A DNA stretch of 64,000 bases from Gibbula magus (lineage: Eukaryota; Mollusca; Gastropoda; Trochida; Trochidae), in NCBI GenBank assembly GCA_936450465.1, contig OW388297.1, forward strand, positions 51,006,630-51,070,629, read 5' to 3'. The position numbers were made by a program, and so were the translations under genes. The notes under the pieces were generated by a model. The model saw only the letters and a program-made list of their open reading frames with translations, had not been told where the DNA came from and searched no databases. This document shows, piece by piece, positions 35,829-48,085 of the stretch (the stretch's first letter is position 1; each line of letters begins with the position of its first letter).

Positions 35829-37260
35829 TGTAATTCCTAAATCAATGTAAAAACGTTTAAGAGCAGAATTTCCCCTTTATAACTGTATAACAATACATGT
35901 AAAGCTCGACTCGTCTTGACATGACAATCGATGAAAAAAGGATAATAATCTAAAACTACCAATCTGGCCTCTAGGGGTCATTTCTAATTGCCGCTACAGA
36001 GAAACCGGTTTTGCAACAATTCTACCCAAAGACCATTCCGTCCGACCATGGTAAAACAACGATGAGGCAATTAATTATTAAATACAAATGTCCGAAAGGA
36101 TTTAACTGTACAGACCAAAAGCTTATACTTATTTTGTAGAATATATCTTGAAAGCGGTTTAGAGTGACACGTTTATAGGAAGTGTTTTACCGCCTGTTTG
36201 ATTAAGCATAAACATAAGATTAACCAGCGGAATTACACAGGAATTACACATTTTAAATAATCATTAAACAAGGATGTTCTACATTTTATCAGATATATTT
36301 CATCACATTTAAAAGTCTTTCATATAGTCGTAAACGACTTTTAGAATGACGAACTAGATGAACTATACTATTATTAACAATACTATTATTAACTATACTA
36401 TTATTAACAATACTGAAATGCAAAGCAACACGTATAATCGTTATATTTTCGAAAAATAAGAAAACAGATAAAACGAGTTCCATTAACATTGACAGTGATA
36501 ATTTCAGTAATAGTTCGCTTATATCTGCCCGATAAAACATTTACGTTATGTAGCTACTAAATACACTACAATGAAACGTTGAAACGGATTGTCAATAGCA
36601 CTTAATTATATTGAATTAGTTCGCCAAACCATATGCTGTACAAAGAAATTGATTGTTGATAACACTATAAGGCTTAGAGGTCACCAAATGAAGTTCCCAA
36701 ATGTTATTAGTAAAATGAAAGATTATACTTTTTGATTAAAGAATAATTATTCTGGTGGTGTGGCACTTAAGACAAAAAAACATCTGTATGATTGAGAGTC
36801 AGTGGCGGACCCAGATAATTGTGGAGTTGCACCCAACTTAATTCTTAATTACTTTATCTTGTGAATTTATGCCCTTTTCCAAAAACATTAATGACCATCA
36901 TAAACGAAAGACCAAAGAATGATGTACATTTGAATGAATGTAAATGATAGATGAAACAAAAAATAGTATATGCCACTAAATAAGAATTGGTACTATAAGG
37001 ATCGTCTTCCTTGGTTTAAACAATGATATACCTAATGGACTGAAGTTAATATCATATGACAATAATTTATGTGTACAAGTGTATATTCTCATTACAACAA
37101 ATAAGTGCGTACGGTAATAAAACACATGATATCAGTTTTATTTAACAATTTCTCATAACCGTAGTCAATTCAAACTTTGTCAAAGAAAATGTGAAAACTG
37201 GGTGAATACATATATATGTATGTAAATTTACTCTCGAAAAGAGATATCTACAAGAATAAC
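35829..37260. other. No coding sequence seen (5' intron of the ZP gene)
   Basis: Apart from the 15-bp tandem repeat, AT-rich sequence without recognised elements. Confidence 0.5.
36366..36414. repeat. 15-bp tandem repeat
   Basis: Just over three units of TACTATTATTAACAA or close variants. Confidence 0.9.
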
Positions 37261-37274
37261 TGGACTTAACTTAC

Positions 37275-37331
37275 CAACACTGTGACCCTGCCTTTCTGCT
37301 TTCTGGTCTAGTCTCTGGTTTTGCTTGATCT
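37275..37331 (-). other. Probable non-coding first exon of the ZP gene
   Basis: GTTG-GTAAGTT gives a strong donor at 37275, in a short less AT-rich segment on the correct strand. Splicing to the acceptor at 30463 would put only AACACGAAC before the ATG. The transcription start is inferred from the TATA-like box. An ATG at 37340 would open a short upstream frame, closed across the junction, if transcription began further out. Confidence 0.45.
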
Positions 37332-37354
37332 GATCTCATGAATCAGAACACTTA

Positions 37355-37362
37355 CTAATATA
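37355..37362 (-). promoter_or_regulatory. TATA-like box of the ZP gene
   Basis: TATATTAG on the minus strand, about 30 bp before the inferred start near 37331. Suggestive only. Confidence 0.3.
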
Positions 37363-37369
37363 CCAGCAC

Positions 37370-38783
37370 AAATAACACGTTACTAAAACAATGCTAAATT
37401 ACAAAGCATTTTCTTTATTATGCTAATCTCTTTGTTTGGCTTTACGAATGGTTAAATGGCAAGTTTTTTTTTTCTTTACCAATCGTTTGGTCAAATGAGT
37501 ACAACGGGCGCTAATTGGCTGAGAAACAAAACTGTTAATCCAATCATTGTAAGAGACCCCCTGCAATGATCAGGTGATTGCACATTTGGGATTTTCAAAT
37601 GATAAGTCATGTCTTAAAACAATGGAAGCATCATCCGTGGCTACATATTCTCCCTGGATTTGAGGAAGCATTCTTGGACCACGAATCAACGCCGTGCTCT
37701 GTAGCAAAGATGTAAGTACTTTCTGTAGAAGAGGGTTGTTGGTTTATGAATTGTACTTTAAACATTTTAAAACAAAAACACGAACACGTCTTCAAACTAA
37801 AACCAACTTTCAAAAGTCAGAAATGATGACGTATGGTATGGTAAGTGTAAAGAATTTAAATTTCAAAAGACTGATATACTGGGCGAAATGACCGTATCGT
37901 ATTAAAGGGGCCAGTCAAAACCATGTGATGTTTACCCTTTTCTGTATATAACCTTACTTCACGTGAAAAACAACTCATATACATCTATAACTCTTTTTAT
38001 ACGACAAATATAATAATAAAAGTTTTAATTTTTTCCTCACTTTAATCAATTCATTTGTAAGTAACAAGTGTCTTTTTTCAAATAAATACGTAACTGCAAA
38101 AGCAAAAAGAACCACCTTTGGAATATTGCGATTTCAGATTGCGATCCTTCCTAGATGACAGGAACCAAGAACACCGTAGCTGCACCAGAAGACCGTTCAT
38201 ATTTTGTAGAAGAAAACGACATGAACATCAACTGCAGATTTAACTACTGGGCACCTTTGTCTTCCTTCCGTCACGCTAGCTGTTTAGTATTCATGTATTC
38301 ATATACTTTGTCATGTGTCAAAACAGTAAGATTGTCAACATTATACGTAGGCGAACCAGAAATGTTTCAAGGGAGATGTTAGGGGTTGGAAGGGGGGTTG
38401 TACTTGAAAGGGAGGTTCACCCTGGATGCCCATCAAATGTAAAAGCAAACATTTTCAATAGTGGACAGGGGGTTCAAATTCAGAGTAAAATAAAAATGGT
38501 TCTACATAGTGTATATGCAAACTCTCTGTATCACATTTAATATTTTTATAGTAAAAATGATTTTGTCAAATTCGGTTGTCTCTATGCAAGTGCGATAAGG
38601 ATAACCATTAATTAGTATGTCAATTTTCTTTTCTGGCGACCCATTCATGTTTCAATCGTATTGCCCAAATCAATAAACACGATGTTGTCCAGAATAATTC
38701 AAAGTTGTCTACATACACATTTAAACTTTGAAATTAGAACTCTGATATGTCTGTTTTGTTTTTCTTTCTGAACAAATCTACTA
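37370..38783. other. No gene recognised upstream of the ZP gene
   Basis: Several short frames overlap on both strands (37631-37891, 38155-38540) with no domain or convincing splice structure. A donor-like GTAAGT near 37711 stands alone. Confidence 0.45.
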
Positions 38784-39740
38784 AACTACCGTGCAAAAGA
38801 AAGTACTCACCTCAGTTGGTTTCGATTAATTCAATATTTAAAAGAAATCAGATGCATTTGGCCATGGCAGAATGCAATAATGCATATCTGCAGTAGTTTG
38901 AATGAATTAATTGGTGACTGTGGTTAAATTGTAGTTAAAATATCCTTGTTACGAAATAATATGTACACCAATATGACCCCTACCATGTTGTAAATGTGCC
39001 CAGAATCCGGCACATTTATCAATTTTCACATAGCATATACCTCACCTGTCGATGGACAGTTGTGTGTCATCTTTGTTTGATGAAGACATGTGTAAGCAAT
39101 GAAATTTACACCAACATGATCCCTACCATGTTTAATAGTGTTGTAAATGTGTGCAGAATCAGGCATATTTATTCATTTTCACATAGAATGTGTCTTATAT
39201 GTTGATGGACAGTTATGTTTTAAAGGCGCTGTAGCACGTTTTTCTGGTGAAATAAGTCGATGAAATGTAATTGAAAAATAATGTCACCAACAGTAAAACA
39301 CCCTTCCCTCTTCAGAAAATCAAGCTAAAATATGAATGTAAATGGTTCCGTAAAGCCATGGGAAACGTTTTTTTGTAATTAGAAATAATAAATTGTGTTC
39401 ACAATAAAATGGCCGCCATGCAATTTTTGCTTTATACGCAACAAAGTTATTACCACTACAGATAATTGGTTTGTGTAATAAGATGGTATATCTCCTAAAG
39501 TAAATATAAATGACATAAACTTTCATTATAAATGGGAAATTTGAAAAAATAAAATTTGCAAAAAAACGTGCTACAGCGCCTTTAAATTTAGAAATTTAAA
39601 ATTCAAAATTACATTTAAAAACAACATAAAAAAAACATGTAGAAGCATTCCTTGACTGCTGACTAAACACCTGTACTTTTCGGTTTTAGATTATGACATC
39701 TAAAACTTGAGATATTTGTACATTCCCACCTTTTTATCAA
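38784..39740 (+). repeat. Family B MITE split by a family A insertion
   Basis: Starts CTACCGTGCAAAAGAAAGTA. Family B sequence runs to 39219, is broken by family A at 39220-39585, and resumes (ACATGTAGAAGCATTCCTTG, then ATGACATCTAAAACTTGAGA) until about 39735, where the right terminus is lost. Confidence 0.85.
39220..39585 (-). repeat. Family A MITE nested in family B
   Basis: Complete copy flanked by TTAA. Both termini carry the same change (AAAGGCGCTGTAGCACG and CGTGCTACAGCGCCTTT). Its position inside family B shows A moved after B. Confidence 0.95.
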
Positions 39741-39864
39741 ATTTGATCCCCTTAACTTCATTTAACCTCAACGGAGTTTAAGTATTAATAAAATAATTTG
39801 GATATTTGAATTTGTATATTTGGGTTGGACATAAGTGATGGAGAGCTATCGGTTTGGAATACTC

Positions 39865-40410
39865 AGACAGACAGACAGACAGACAGATTTATTACACTAG
39901 GAGGCCTCGGGACCAAAATACAGTATTGAAATCGAAGATATATATTGCATGCATTAATTTTAGTTGAAAGTTGACGACGTGCGTTGAACACATTGTACAG
40001 GAACATAGCTGTGAATTGGATGGTCTGTTTTTCAGAGGTTTGCACGAGTTGGGTGAAATTTTGTAATGATGGATTTTCAAAGTAATATTTGCCGATGTAC
40101 ATTTTCCGTAAAGTTTGATACTTGGCACAACACAGGAGAACATGGTATTCGTCTTCTACAAACTTTTCACTTTGAGTCGAACACGTTTCACAAATTCGTT
40201 GGCTGCGTTGTTTATTTTTATGACGACCGGTTTCTAATAATAAGTTGAAGTTATTGCAACGGTATTTAGCTAAATACTTGATAAGATAAGGTTGGATGTC
40301 ACTTGTAAGGTACTTTGCTACATCTAGGAGAGTTTTAAAGAGCTTATAACTGCACAATTTTGAGTTGACATGGAGTGATGAATTCCATTCCTGGGTTAAT
40401 GAGAAAAAAA
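39865..40410 (-). mobile_element. LINE 3' fragment: C-terminal region of a reverse transcriptase ORF
   Basis: The minus-strand frame ends a non-LTR polyprotein. It has WNSSLHVNSKLCSY with LFK, LAKYRCNNFNLLLETGR, then the Cys/His motif ICETC..VEDEYHVLLCC with YQTLR. This arrangement is common at the C-terminus of animal LINE ORF2 proteins, downstream of the polymerase domain. The reverse transcriptase core itself is absent, so this is a 5'-truncated copy. The 3' end on its own strand is a GTCT tetramer tail (39865-39889). The first 25 or so residues of the 206-codon open frame lie outside the LINE. Confidence 0.85.
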
Positions 40411-40419
40411 ACCTTGCGA

Positions 40420-40960
40420 ATCCCGGCATAGTCCGGGATGGCCATAAACAATTCCTAGGTGCCTCATTCCGGGTCACGGACACTAGACTTAGATTTATTT
40501 GCGGATGTTTACCATTTAGCTAGTACTCAATTAGCCCTGTCCGCGATCTGCGAGTCGAGTTGTCTCCGTGAGTCGCTCCATAAAAACGTTTGTATTATGC
40601 CTCGCAGTTCGCCACGATAATGAGTCTTTGTCATTGTCCGGTCGAAATGTCCAGCAAAAATCACACCAAATTGCGTGTGCATTGTTGACTCGTAACGCAT
40701 CGATAATTTGCTTTACAAAAGGCCAATTTTGTCGGGCTTCGCCCCGAAGCCTAATCTCCCTGGAGGCTAATTATCACCCACGTGTTTGCATTGCCTCGGG
40801 TTTGCATTGCCCGTACATGCTATCTGCCTCGCATCTAGCGGGACGGGGGAAAAAATCGGCAACTTGCCTTACTCCCGCATTTCATATCATGCGAACGAAT
40901 TGGTTGTTTTCCAAAAAAATTACGGCAAAATAAAGGGGAAAGAATAGGCAACAATCCCAT
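40420..40960. other. CpG-rich segment without a recognised gene
   Basis: Noticeably richer in G+C and CpG than its surroundings (CGCGATCTGCGAGTCGAG, GCGGGACGGGGGA). A 121-codon plus frame (40568-40933) is open here with no recognised domain. It could be a promoter-like island, an old insertion, or a coding remnant. Confidence 0.4.
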
Positions 40961-43439
40961 ATAAAATTCGCAAATGACAAAAAAATAATAAAGACACAGC
41001 AAGCGCCGTGCAAAAGGTCATGTTTACACTTCATCAATTTTGAAACAATCGGCGATGTTCACAACTTCTTACACAATTTATCACTGCTAAACTACTGAAG
41101 GCATTTTCATAAGTTTTATATCACAATAAACCGAAAAGAATAATCTGTTATTCTATATAAAATGCGCATATTTATTCACAGAAATAAAGTTACAATTATA
41201 CCTTTCTGAGAGGCATGTAAAACCAAACGACACACAAACTAATCAACATATTTCATCGGTTATGGTTCGAGGTTAGCATTTATTTGAAAGGTCAAACAAC
41301 ATAACCATATTTGGGTTGACATGTGCTTATTTGTCAACTGGTTCGAGATTATGATTTCTTGGAAAAGTGCGATGAACGACCGTTTGCAATGCCGCATACA
41401 TGTTTTTACGATTTTATAGGTGGAAATAAAGACAAACTTTACGTAGCTATAGAATTATAAACAAAGGTCGCTTTCTAATAATTGTTATATCATTGTGAAG
41501 CCAGACTTCTTGTCTTCAATTCCGTATCTTTCGAAAGTGATAGAATAAAAACGAAAAATCGTAGAAAATTCATTCAAAGTCGCGGATATGAATTAGCCAT
41601 TTGTGTACGGATACCGCGACTTGAATTGTATTGAGCGTCCGTATATAGTCCGTATTCGCGATGTGGATGCGATATATTTCGTAACACTCATTTTTCTCCT
41701 CACGAGAACACATTGTTTCAGTGTGTCACAATGCCTGTACTCTAGACTCTATTTCCAGTAGATTTCTAGATAGCAAGGTTTGTTCAAGAAGACGACGTGT
41801 ATCATACTCTAATGTATGATATTATGAATACTTATTTACAACACATGTACAAAGACAATAAAAACAATCGACATGCTCTGATTGCAGTTTTTCGGTTTCT
41901 TCTCTTTTGAAAATAAGGCGACGTTTCTTTTGTTCTTCAGTTTATCTGGTGGCAATAAAGAAACGATAGCAACAAGAATCGAAGATAATTATATGTACGA
42001 CTGAAAAATTGTTACATCATGTCAGAGATCAAGTAACCTAAACTCTAAGTTTTGAAACATCTTATTTATTGGATATAAAATTTTCAATTTTCCATAATTG
42101 GACAGTATAAGAGGTTGAATTAGGAAGTGTTCGATTGCTATATGGCGTTCTACAGTACTCAGAGTATGACTTACATGTAGACTGTTGATTTATGACAAAC
42201 TCAAACTATATAGTCCTGTTAATAAGTTCTCATATGCAGAATTTATTTTTCAGATAAGTAAAATACAACACTAACGAAGTCGATTCCTTCACCAGAAGTT
42301 TAAAAATCGCTATGATAAAGTATTGAATATTATGGCTTAAAACCCCAAAGTATTTTATTAATACTCCGTTTAGGTTAAATGAAGTTAAGTGGATCAAATT
42401 TGATAAAAAGGTGGAAACTGATCACCAAAAGAGGAAAGTTTCTTCTGACAAACTGATTTACATATGAAAACGAACCCAGATTACTGGAATGTACCATGTA
42501 CACGAAAACATAGATTTTTACACAGTCAAGCTACTACATGTAAATCGTATTTGTAAATAATTTTAATACAAGATATACACAAATGCAAATTCAGTGCAAA
42601 AATTCTTCTCATTTTTAAAGTACTAAAATCAGTCAACAATCAGTCAAAAAAATGTGCTGAGTAATTAAGTTGTCATCAGGTGTATATGAACAGAAGTGGT
42701 AACAATATGTATCTACAACAAACAAATGGATATAAAGAATTCTTGCTTTGAGAAAAAGTAAATCACTCGAGCGAAACCTTTTATGTTGCCGGTTCTATTT
42801 GCGAAGGAGATATTGTAATCATGACTGAAGACATTTGTTTTTCCAAAGACGCAGTTAAATGTGAACATTCAGCAGTACATGACCCAAATCCCACAACTAT
42901 ACGTCTCCAAGGAATACTTTAAGTAAAGATAGGCAGAATATCTCTGTAGTGTACCAATGGTATTACTTATTTACTAGTTGTTTGTTAAAAAGAATAGGTA
43001 ATTGTACAACTCTATTGTGTTCAATATACAGCAAACGTCAGCAACAATGAAATGAAGAATGATAAACAAATAAACAAACTGATTATGCTGTCTCGTACGA
43101 AAAGTGTAAAAATGGCATGTTAGTTAATGAAGGACATATCAATCAATATATAACATTTACACAATTCGTTATCTACATGTATATGTACAGCTGCGTACCG
43201 AAAGTTACCTATACCTACATGTATATGTGTATCTTAGTACAAATACATGTATGATGTACATTGACCTTCATTGCAACGTCAATCATCATAAAATTATATC
43301 CATGAGTAAAGTAATCATTCTCAGGTATCCTGTGATCGTCACGTTTGTGAAATGTTGCATAATAAAATTGACAGAAGGGGTTAAATTTTGAAACTTCGAA
43401 TTTCATTACTTTTCGAATACAAGTTTTCATATAGACTTA
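40961..43439. other. No gene seen
   Basis: AT-rich. 42330-42420 repeats 39725-39800 in inverted orientation (TTTTTATCAAATTTGATC, CTTAACTTCATTTAACCT). A family C-like terminus (GGCGACGTTTCTTTTG) occurs near 41920. Confidence 0.5.
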
Positions 43440-44080
43440 ATGCGAAAAATTTCATCACAAATAAATTTTACATTCAATGAGTATAAGAGGAAATATATAT
43501 GATGTATGTTTGACCAAGTAGATCACTTATTGAATATTTCACAGAAGAAAATAAAATTCATAGTTTTGAAAAGATTGACCCCTGGTCACTTCAAAGAGTT
43601 GCCAAAACTCTAACTGTTTACTGTGATACATCGAATTAGATTATTTAAGGAACACCCAACTGTCTTCTCATATTGCAAAAAAATCGAAGTGTTCGGTTAA
43701 GTTTTCGCGTTGATGCGATTATTCAAAGACATGACAAATTACATGATATTTGCACTGAAATACACAAGAAGGTGAAACTAATTGGTATGCAGATGTATGT
43801 ATTCAAAGAAAGTTGAATGGATTTGTAACAAGCATAATGCCTATATTAACACCTCAAAGCACAAAATCATACTTAACACAATATTCATTCATCAATCCTA
43901 AGGAAAACCCAACATACAAATAAACATGTTTGTAATGATATGACAGTAATTTACAATATCTGATTTTGAATGGAAAATAGTTATAGAAACGTTTGGATGA
44001 AATAGTAATGCCAAATTTATCAAATTTGTCATGAGCATTTAGGTCACTACAACCATCTTACAACGGATAATCTATTTGCA
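43440..44080 (-). repeat. Family F dispersed repeat, copy 2 (inverted)
   Basis: Reverse complement of 6500-7110 across most of its length, with conserved GAACACCCAACTG-like unique inserts. Confidence 0.75.
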
Positions 44081-44837
44081 TGCTGTAACCGTGTTTTAAA
44101 AAATAAAATAAAACGCGTTTATCTAATTACTTCATTTGGAGAACTTGTAATGACAGTTTCACGCTCCTCTTAAAAGTAGGTGAACAAACGTTTGGTATGT
44201 AGCCATTCATCGTAAAAGTACTACCATAAAATATTGTATCATTTAAAGAAAAATATGAATATTTCATAATATATACATTAAGTAAATGAATATGATTCTT
44301 AAGAAAGCATACGTTGATAATCTCATCATTATTCTGTATTTGATAACTTTGCATTCTTAAAGAATATATACATATACATGTATACCTATTACAATATTTT
44401 TGATATAACCCTACTTTTTATTATTGAAATAATCACGTTGAAAGCTTTAAGAAACAGCAGAAAACGAATGGCATAAAAGGAGTCCTGAAACGCTGATGCT
44501 GGGCGTATTGGGCGCGACATCGAAGGCCCAAGACTGTTTCTAAATATCTTAAAGAGAAGGTTTTATTGGGTATCCGCCATTTTTTGTTTGTGTATTAGTT
44601 GAATGAGAACTCTGTATGTTTATCAATTTTAATTTTTTAAGATAATAAAACATAAATATTCAAAAAGTAAGAAATAATGTATCATTAGATGGATCAACTA
44701 TGTCCGGTTATGCCATAGGAAGCCTTCCACATTCGTAGCGCCGATGAATGGCGTCGCTTCTCATTGTTTTATGTGTAAATGAATGCGCACTAGTGGTTAT
44801 CAAATTGTCAAATATAAAGTCATCAACATACTCCAAG

Positions 44838-45366
44838 CCTCCCACCCCCCTCAGTGACAGAATATGCCAAGTTTGTGCGGAGAGGAGGCATATTAATATT
44901 GTGGAAGACGAAAAACACTTTTTAATGGATTGCCCTTTTTATTCAGATTTACGTTTCAACCTTTTTACCCTTGCTGGAAAGAAAATTAATAACTTTTACA
45001 ATATGGATAGTTTTTTACAATTTACCTCAATTATTCAACACGCTTTTGTGCAGCCTCTTTTAGCTTCCACTCTTAATCAAATGTATATAAGGAAATTATC
45101 TTAGAAACACTGTTTTATGTTTAACATAATTTTACTGTATTTCTAATATCTTATATATTTTACCAATATTTACTATATAATGTATTTCATGCTTTTATTT
45201 CATATTGTATGTGTTTTAATATGTACACATGTGTCTCATAAGTCATTTACTGGCTGGGCCCTCAATCTTAAAAATAACTTGTTTTTATAATGTATCTGTA
45301 TATGCTTGATAGTGGCGTGACACACAAATAAACATTTCTTCTTCTTCTTCTTCTTCTTCTTCTTCT
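44838..45366 (+). mobile_element. LINE 3' fragment with TTC tail
   Basis: The plus-strand frame to the stop at 45104 carries RICQVCAERRHINI, VEDEKHFLMDCPFYSDLR and a hydrophobic C-terminus. This is the same Cys/His C-terminal motif as the LINE at 39865-40410, but a different lineage by sequence. A 3' UTR of about 230 bp follows, then a TTC microsatellite at 45332-45366. Truncated at its 5' side; no polymerase motifs present. Confidence 0.85.
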
Positions 45367-45887
45367 AAACTACCGGGCAAAAGAAAGTATTCACCTAAGT
45401 TTGTTTCTATTAATTCAATATTTAAAAGAAATCAGATGTATTTGACTATAGCACGATACAATAATACGTATCTGCAGTAGTTAGGATGACTTTGTTGGTG
45501 ACTGTGGTTAAATTTTAGTTCAAATATCTTTTTGTAATGAAGACAGGGTTAAGAATGAAATTTACACCAACATGACCCCTACCCTGTTTAAAATGTTGTA
45601 AATGTGTGCAGAATCAGGCAAATTTATTTATTTTTACAAAGGATATGTCTTATATGTCGGTGAACAATTGTGTATCATCAAAAATAATTTTAAAACCAAA
45701 TTAGATTTAAAATTTCATTTTTAAAAAAGAAATTAAAAAAACATGTAGAAGTATTCTTTGACTGCTAACTCAACACCTGTACTTATCAGTTTGGGATTAT
45801 GACATCGAAAACTTGAGATATTTGCAATTGAAAATCATACATATGATAAAATCAACTGAGATGAGTACTTTATTTTGCCCGGTAGTT
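45367..45887 (+). repeat. Family B MITE, full length
   Basis: Begins ACTACCGGGCAAAAGAAAGT and ends TACTTTATTTTGCCCGGTAG. It directly abuts the LINE tail, with no spacer. Confidence 0.9.
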
Positions 45888-47084
45888 TATTATCCTCGGT
45901 AATATGTTTCAACTGGGCTGTGTAACAATCATGTAATAAGAACATATACATGTACAATGTATGTGTAAACAGAAATGTCCACCCGATTTAACTTTACATA
46001 ACACACATGATTCCACCTACATATATGACTGGTGAGTTTGCTTTCAGACTCACCGTTGTCACAACTCCAAGTGTGGAGTAAAAACTCTGTCTTCTAAAGG
46101 AAACTACAAATACACTGAACAAAATAAGTTAAGTTTTATTATTAATAATTCATTTCATTATCATCACCATGGATGTGTGGTAGCCATTGTTTGAAGGACC
46201 TTCGGGTAAACAAATCAAGATAGTTTCGCCTGTTATAAGATGATAAAACTCCTAAAACCAACTGTTGTCGCTTTTCATTTCCTTTTTGTCATCGGTCTGG
46301 AATAAATCATTAATTTTCATGTAATTATGAAATAAAGACAGAATGGCATAGAATCATGTTTGACAGATAACTTCAATCAGGGTTAATAACACTTAAGTCA
46401 CGTTCTGATGGTATTCAAGCTGCCAAGCCCCTGGCGGGATTCGAACCTCGAAACTCCTGATCGGAAGCCGAACGCGCTAACCACTGCGCCCCTTTGTTTG
46501 TGGGCGATCCTTTTATGAAACCATGATGGAGTATATATTATGTTATATTATATTAATGTAAAATATGAATATTTGTATGGCCGTTACTTAAGTGAAATAG
46601 TACAATATGTATCCCGCAAGTTGTTTGGTTTAAAAGCTACCCCTTGTCAATAATATCACATCAAACATGGCATGTCATGACATGGGGGTTCAAGAACATA
46701 GACCTTGTACAGAATCGTGAGATATAACTTATAATTGGTAATGCATTTGGTCCTCTTTTCATACAAAACATTATTTAATGAATAAATTTACATTCATTCA
46801 AAATCAGTTAATTTTCAGTAAATACAGCATTAATTTTTTTTCACCAGACCGTTTATGAATTCAATTAGGTTGGGTAAATTCAATTCTACTCTGATTCTAC
46901 TCTGATTAACACCCTAAAGTGTGTCATAAGGTCACCCAAACACATTGATTCATTTGAATAATCGGGTTTCTATTCTCCGGGTTTATCCACGTGGAATGAC
47001 TATATTTGATAACAGTGCCACCCTCTACTGTTTGTAAGAATAGTTAATGTAATGTTTTTCAGTCATGAACGTTTAGTTTAATTG
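45888..47084. other. No gene seen
   Basis: Apart from the SINE head at 46421-46497, AT-rich sequence with nothing recognised. Confidence 0.5.
46421..46497 (-). mobile_element. SINE head fragment
   Basis: Reverse complement carries the A box (AGCGCGTTCGG region) and B box (GGTTCGAATCC) of the SINE. The body and tail are missing. Confidence 0.8.
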
Positions 47085-47410
47085 GAGAGTGAACGGACAA
47101 TGCACAGCGTGTGGCGCGAGTCAATTTGTCAAACGTAATTTTCGAAACTTATTTACAACAGACAAAAAGACAAATTTTGGTTGATGATGTTGAATAGGTT
47201 TTATACAATGTAGCTACTGTACATGTACATGGGGCGTGTAGTTTCGGTTTCTGCACATGTATAATGCTGTTGTTCGATTTCAATTGGAAAGTAGTAAATA
47301 TTGTATATTTGACGATTGGGAATGAATATGCAAGTTGAGTGAAATTGTTTCAACTGAAATCAGCACATATCGTATGTTGGCACGTATTAAAGCGAAATAA
47401 TTTGTTTATG
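47085..47410 (+). repeat. Family E dispersed repeat, copy 2
   Basis: GACAATGCACAGCGTGTGGC, CAAACGTAATTTTCGAAACT and GAATGAATATGCAAGTTGAG match the reversed copy at 59974-60325. Confidence 0.75.
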
Positions 47411-47844
47411 AAAACACAATATGGATACATATTCTCTTTTTTCTCTTTTTCTTCCCCTTCTTTGTAAAGGTCTTCAGATAACGTTGATCACTCATTATTT
47501 TTCAATTCTTGTTCTTTCAAGGGTTATTTGTAGAACTTTGCGCACTCTTTACGTTTCTGTTCTTGTTCTTTAAGAAGGTATTTATTTGACTTTTTACACA
47601 TATATACCAATCTTTCCTTGTTCTTTCAAAGGGATTTTGTATGAATGTGTGCATTCTTTACTTTCTCCGATGATAGATACTAAAACATACATAATGAATA
47701 CTACCTGATGTCTTTTTAGTAAATATTAATGTCGTATTATCATAATATCACAGATAAAAGTAAATTTATTATTACTTTGAATTCTATATAAAAACACTTG
47801 AAAACCGTTACTTTTTTCCTGTTTACACTGTAAAAATGGTGTTT

Positions 47845-48085
47845 AGCATATAAACATAATACTAAGCGCGTATCTTGTCCTGTTTTTTTTACACGTTTAG
47901 ACCCCTAAACACGTTTAGCTACCTGAATGTGTTTAGCAACTAATCACGTTTAGCTACATAAACACGTTTATTAATGTGCTTAGCAACTAAACACATTCCT
48001 AAACACATTTAGGTATCTAAACGTGTTTATGGGTCTAAACGTGTAAAAAAAACAGGACAATATACGCGCTTAGTATCATGTTTAG
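47845..48085. repeat. Long palindrome of AAACACGTTTAG motifs
   Basis: Arms of about 100 bp. The left contains ACTAAGCGCGTAT, TTGTCCTG, a T-run and ACACGTTTAGACCC. The right contains the exact reverse order with only scattered changes, ending ATACGCGCTTAGT. Confidence 0.9.

Noticed and set aside
37622..37891. First exon of a divergent gene opposite the ZP gene
   Set aside because: A donor-like GTAAGT is present, but the only ATG frame before it stops after 13 codons, and no downstream exon was recognised.
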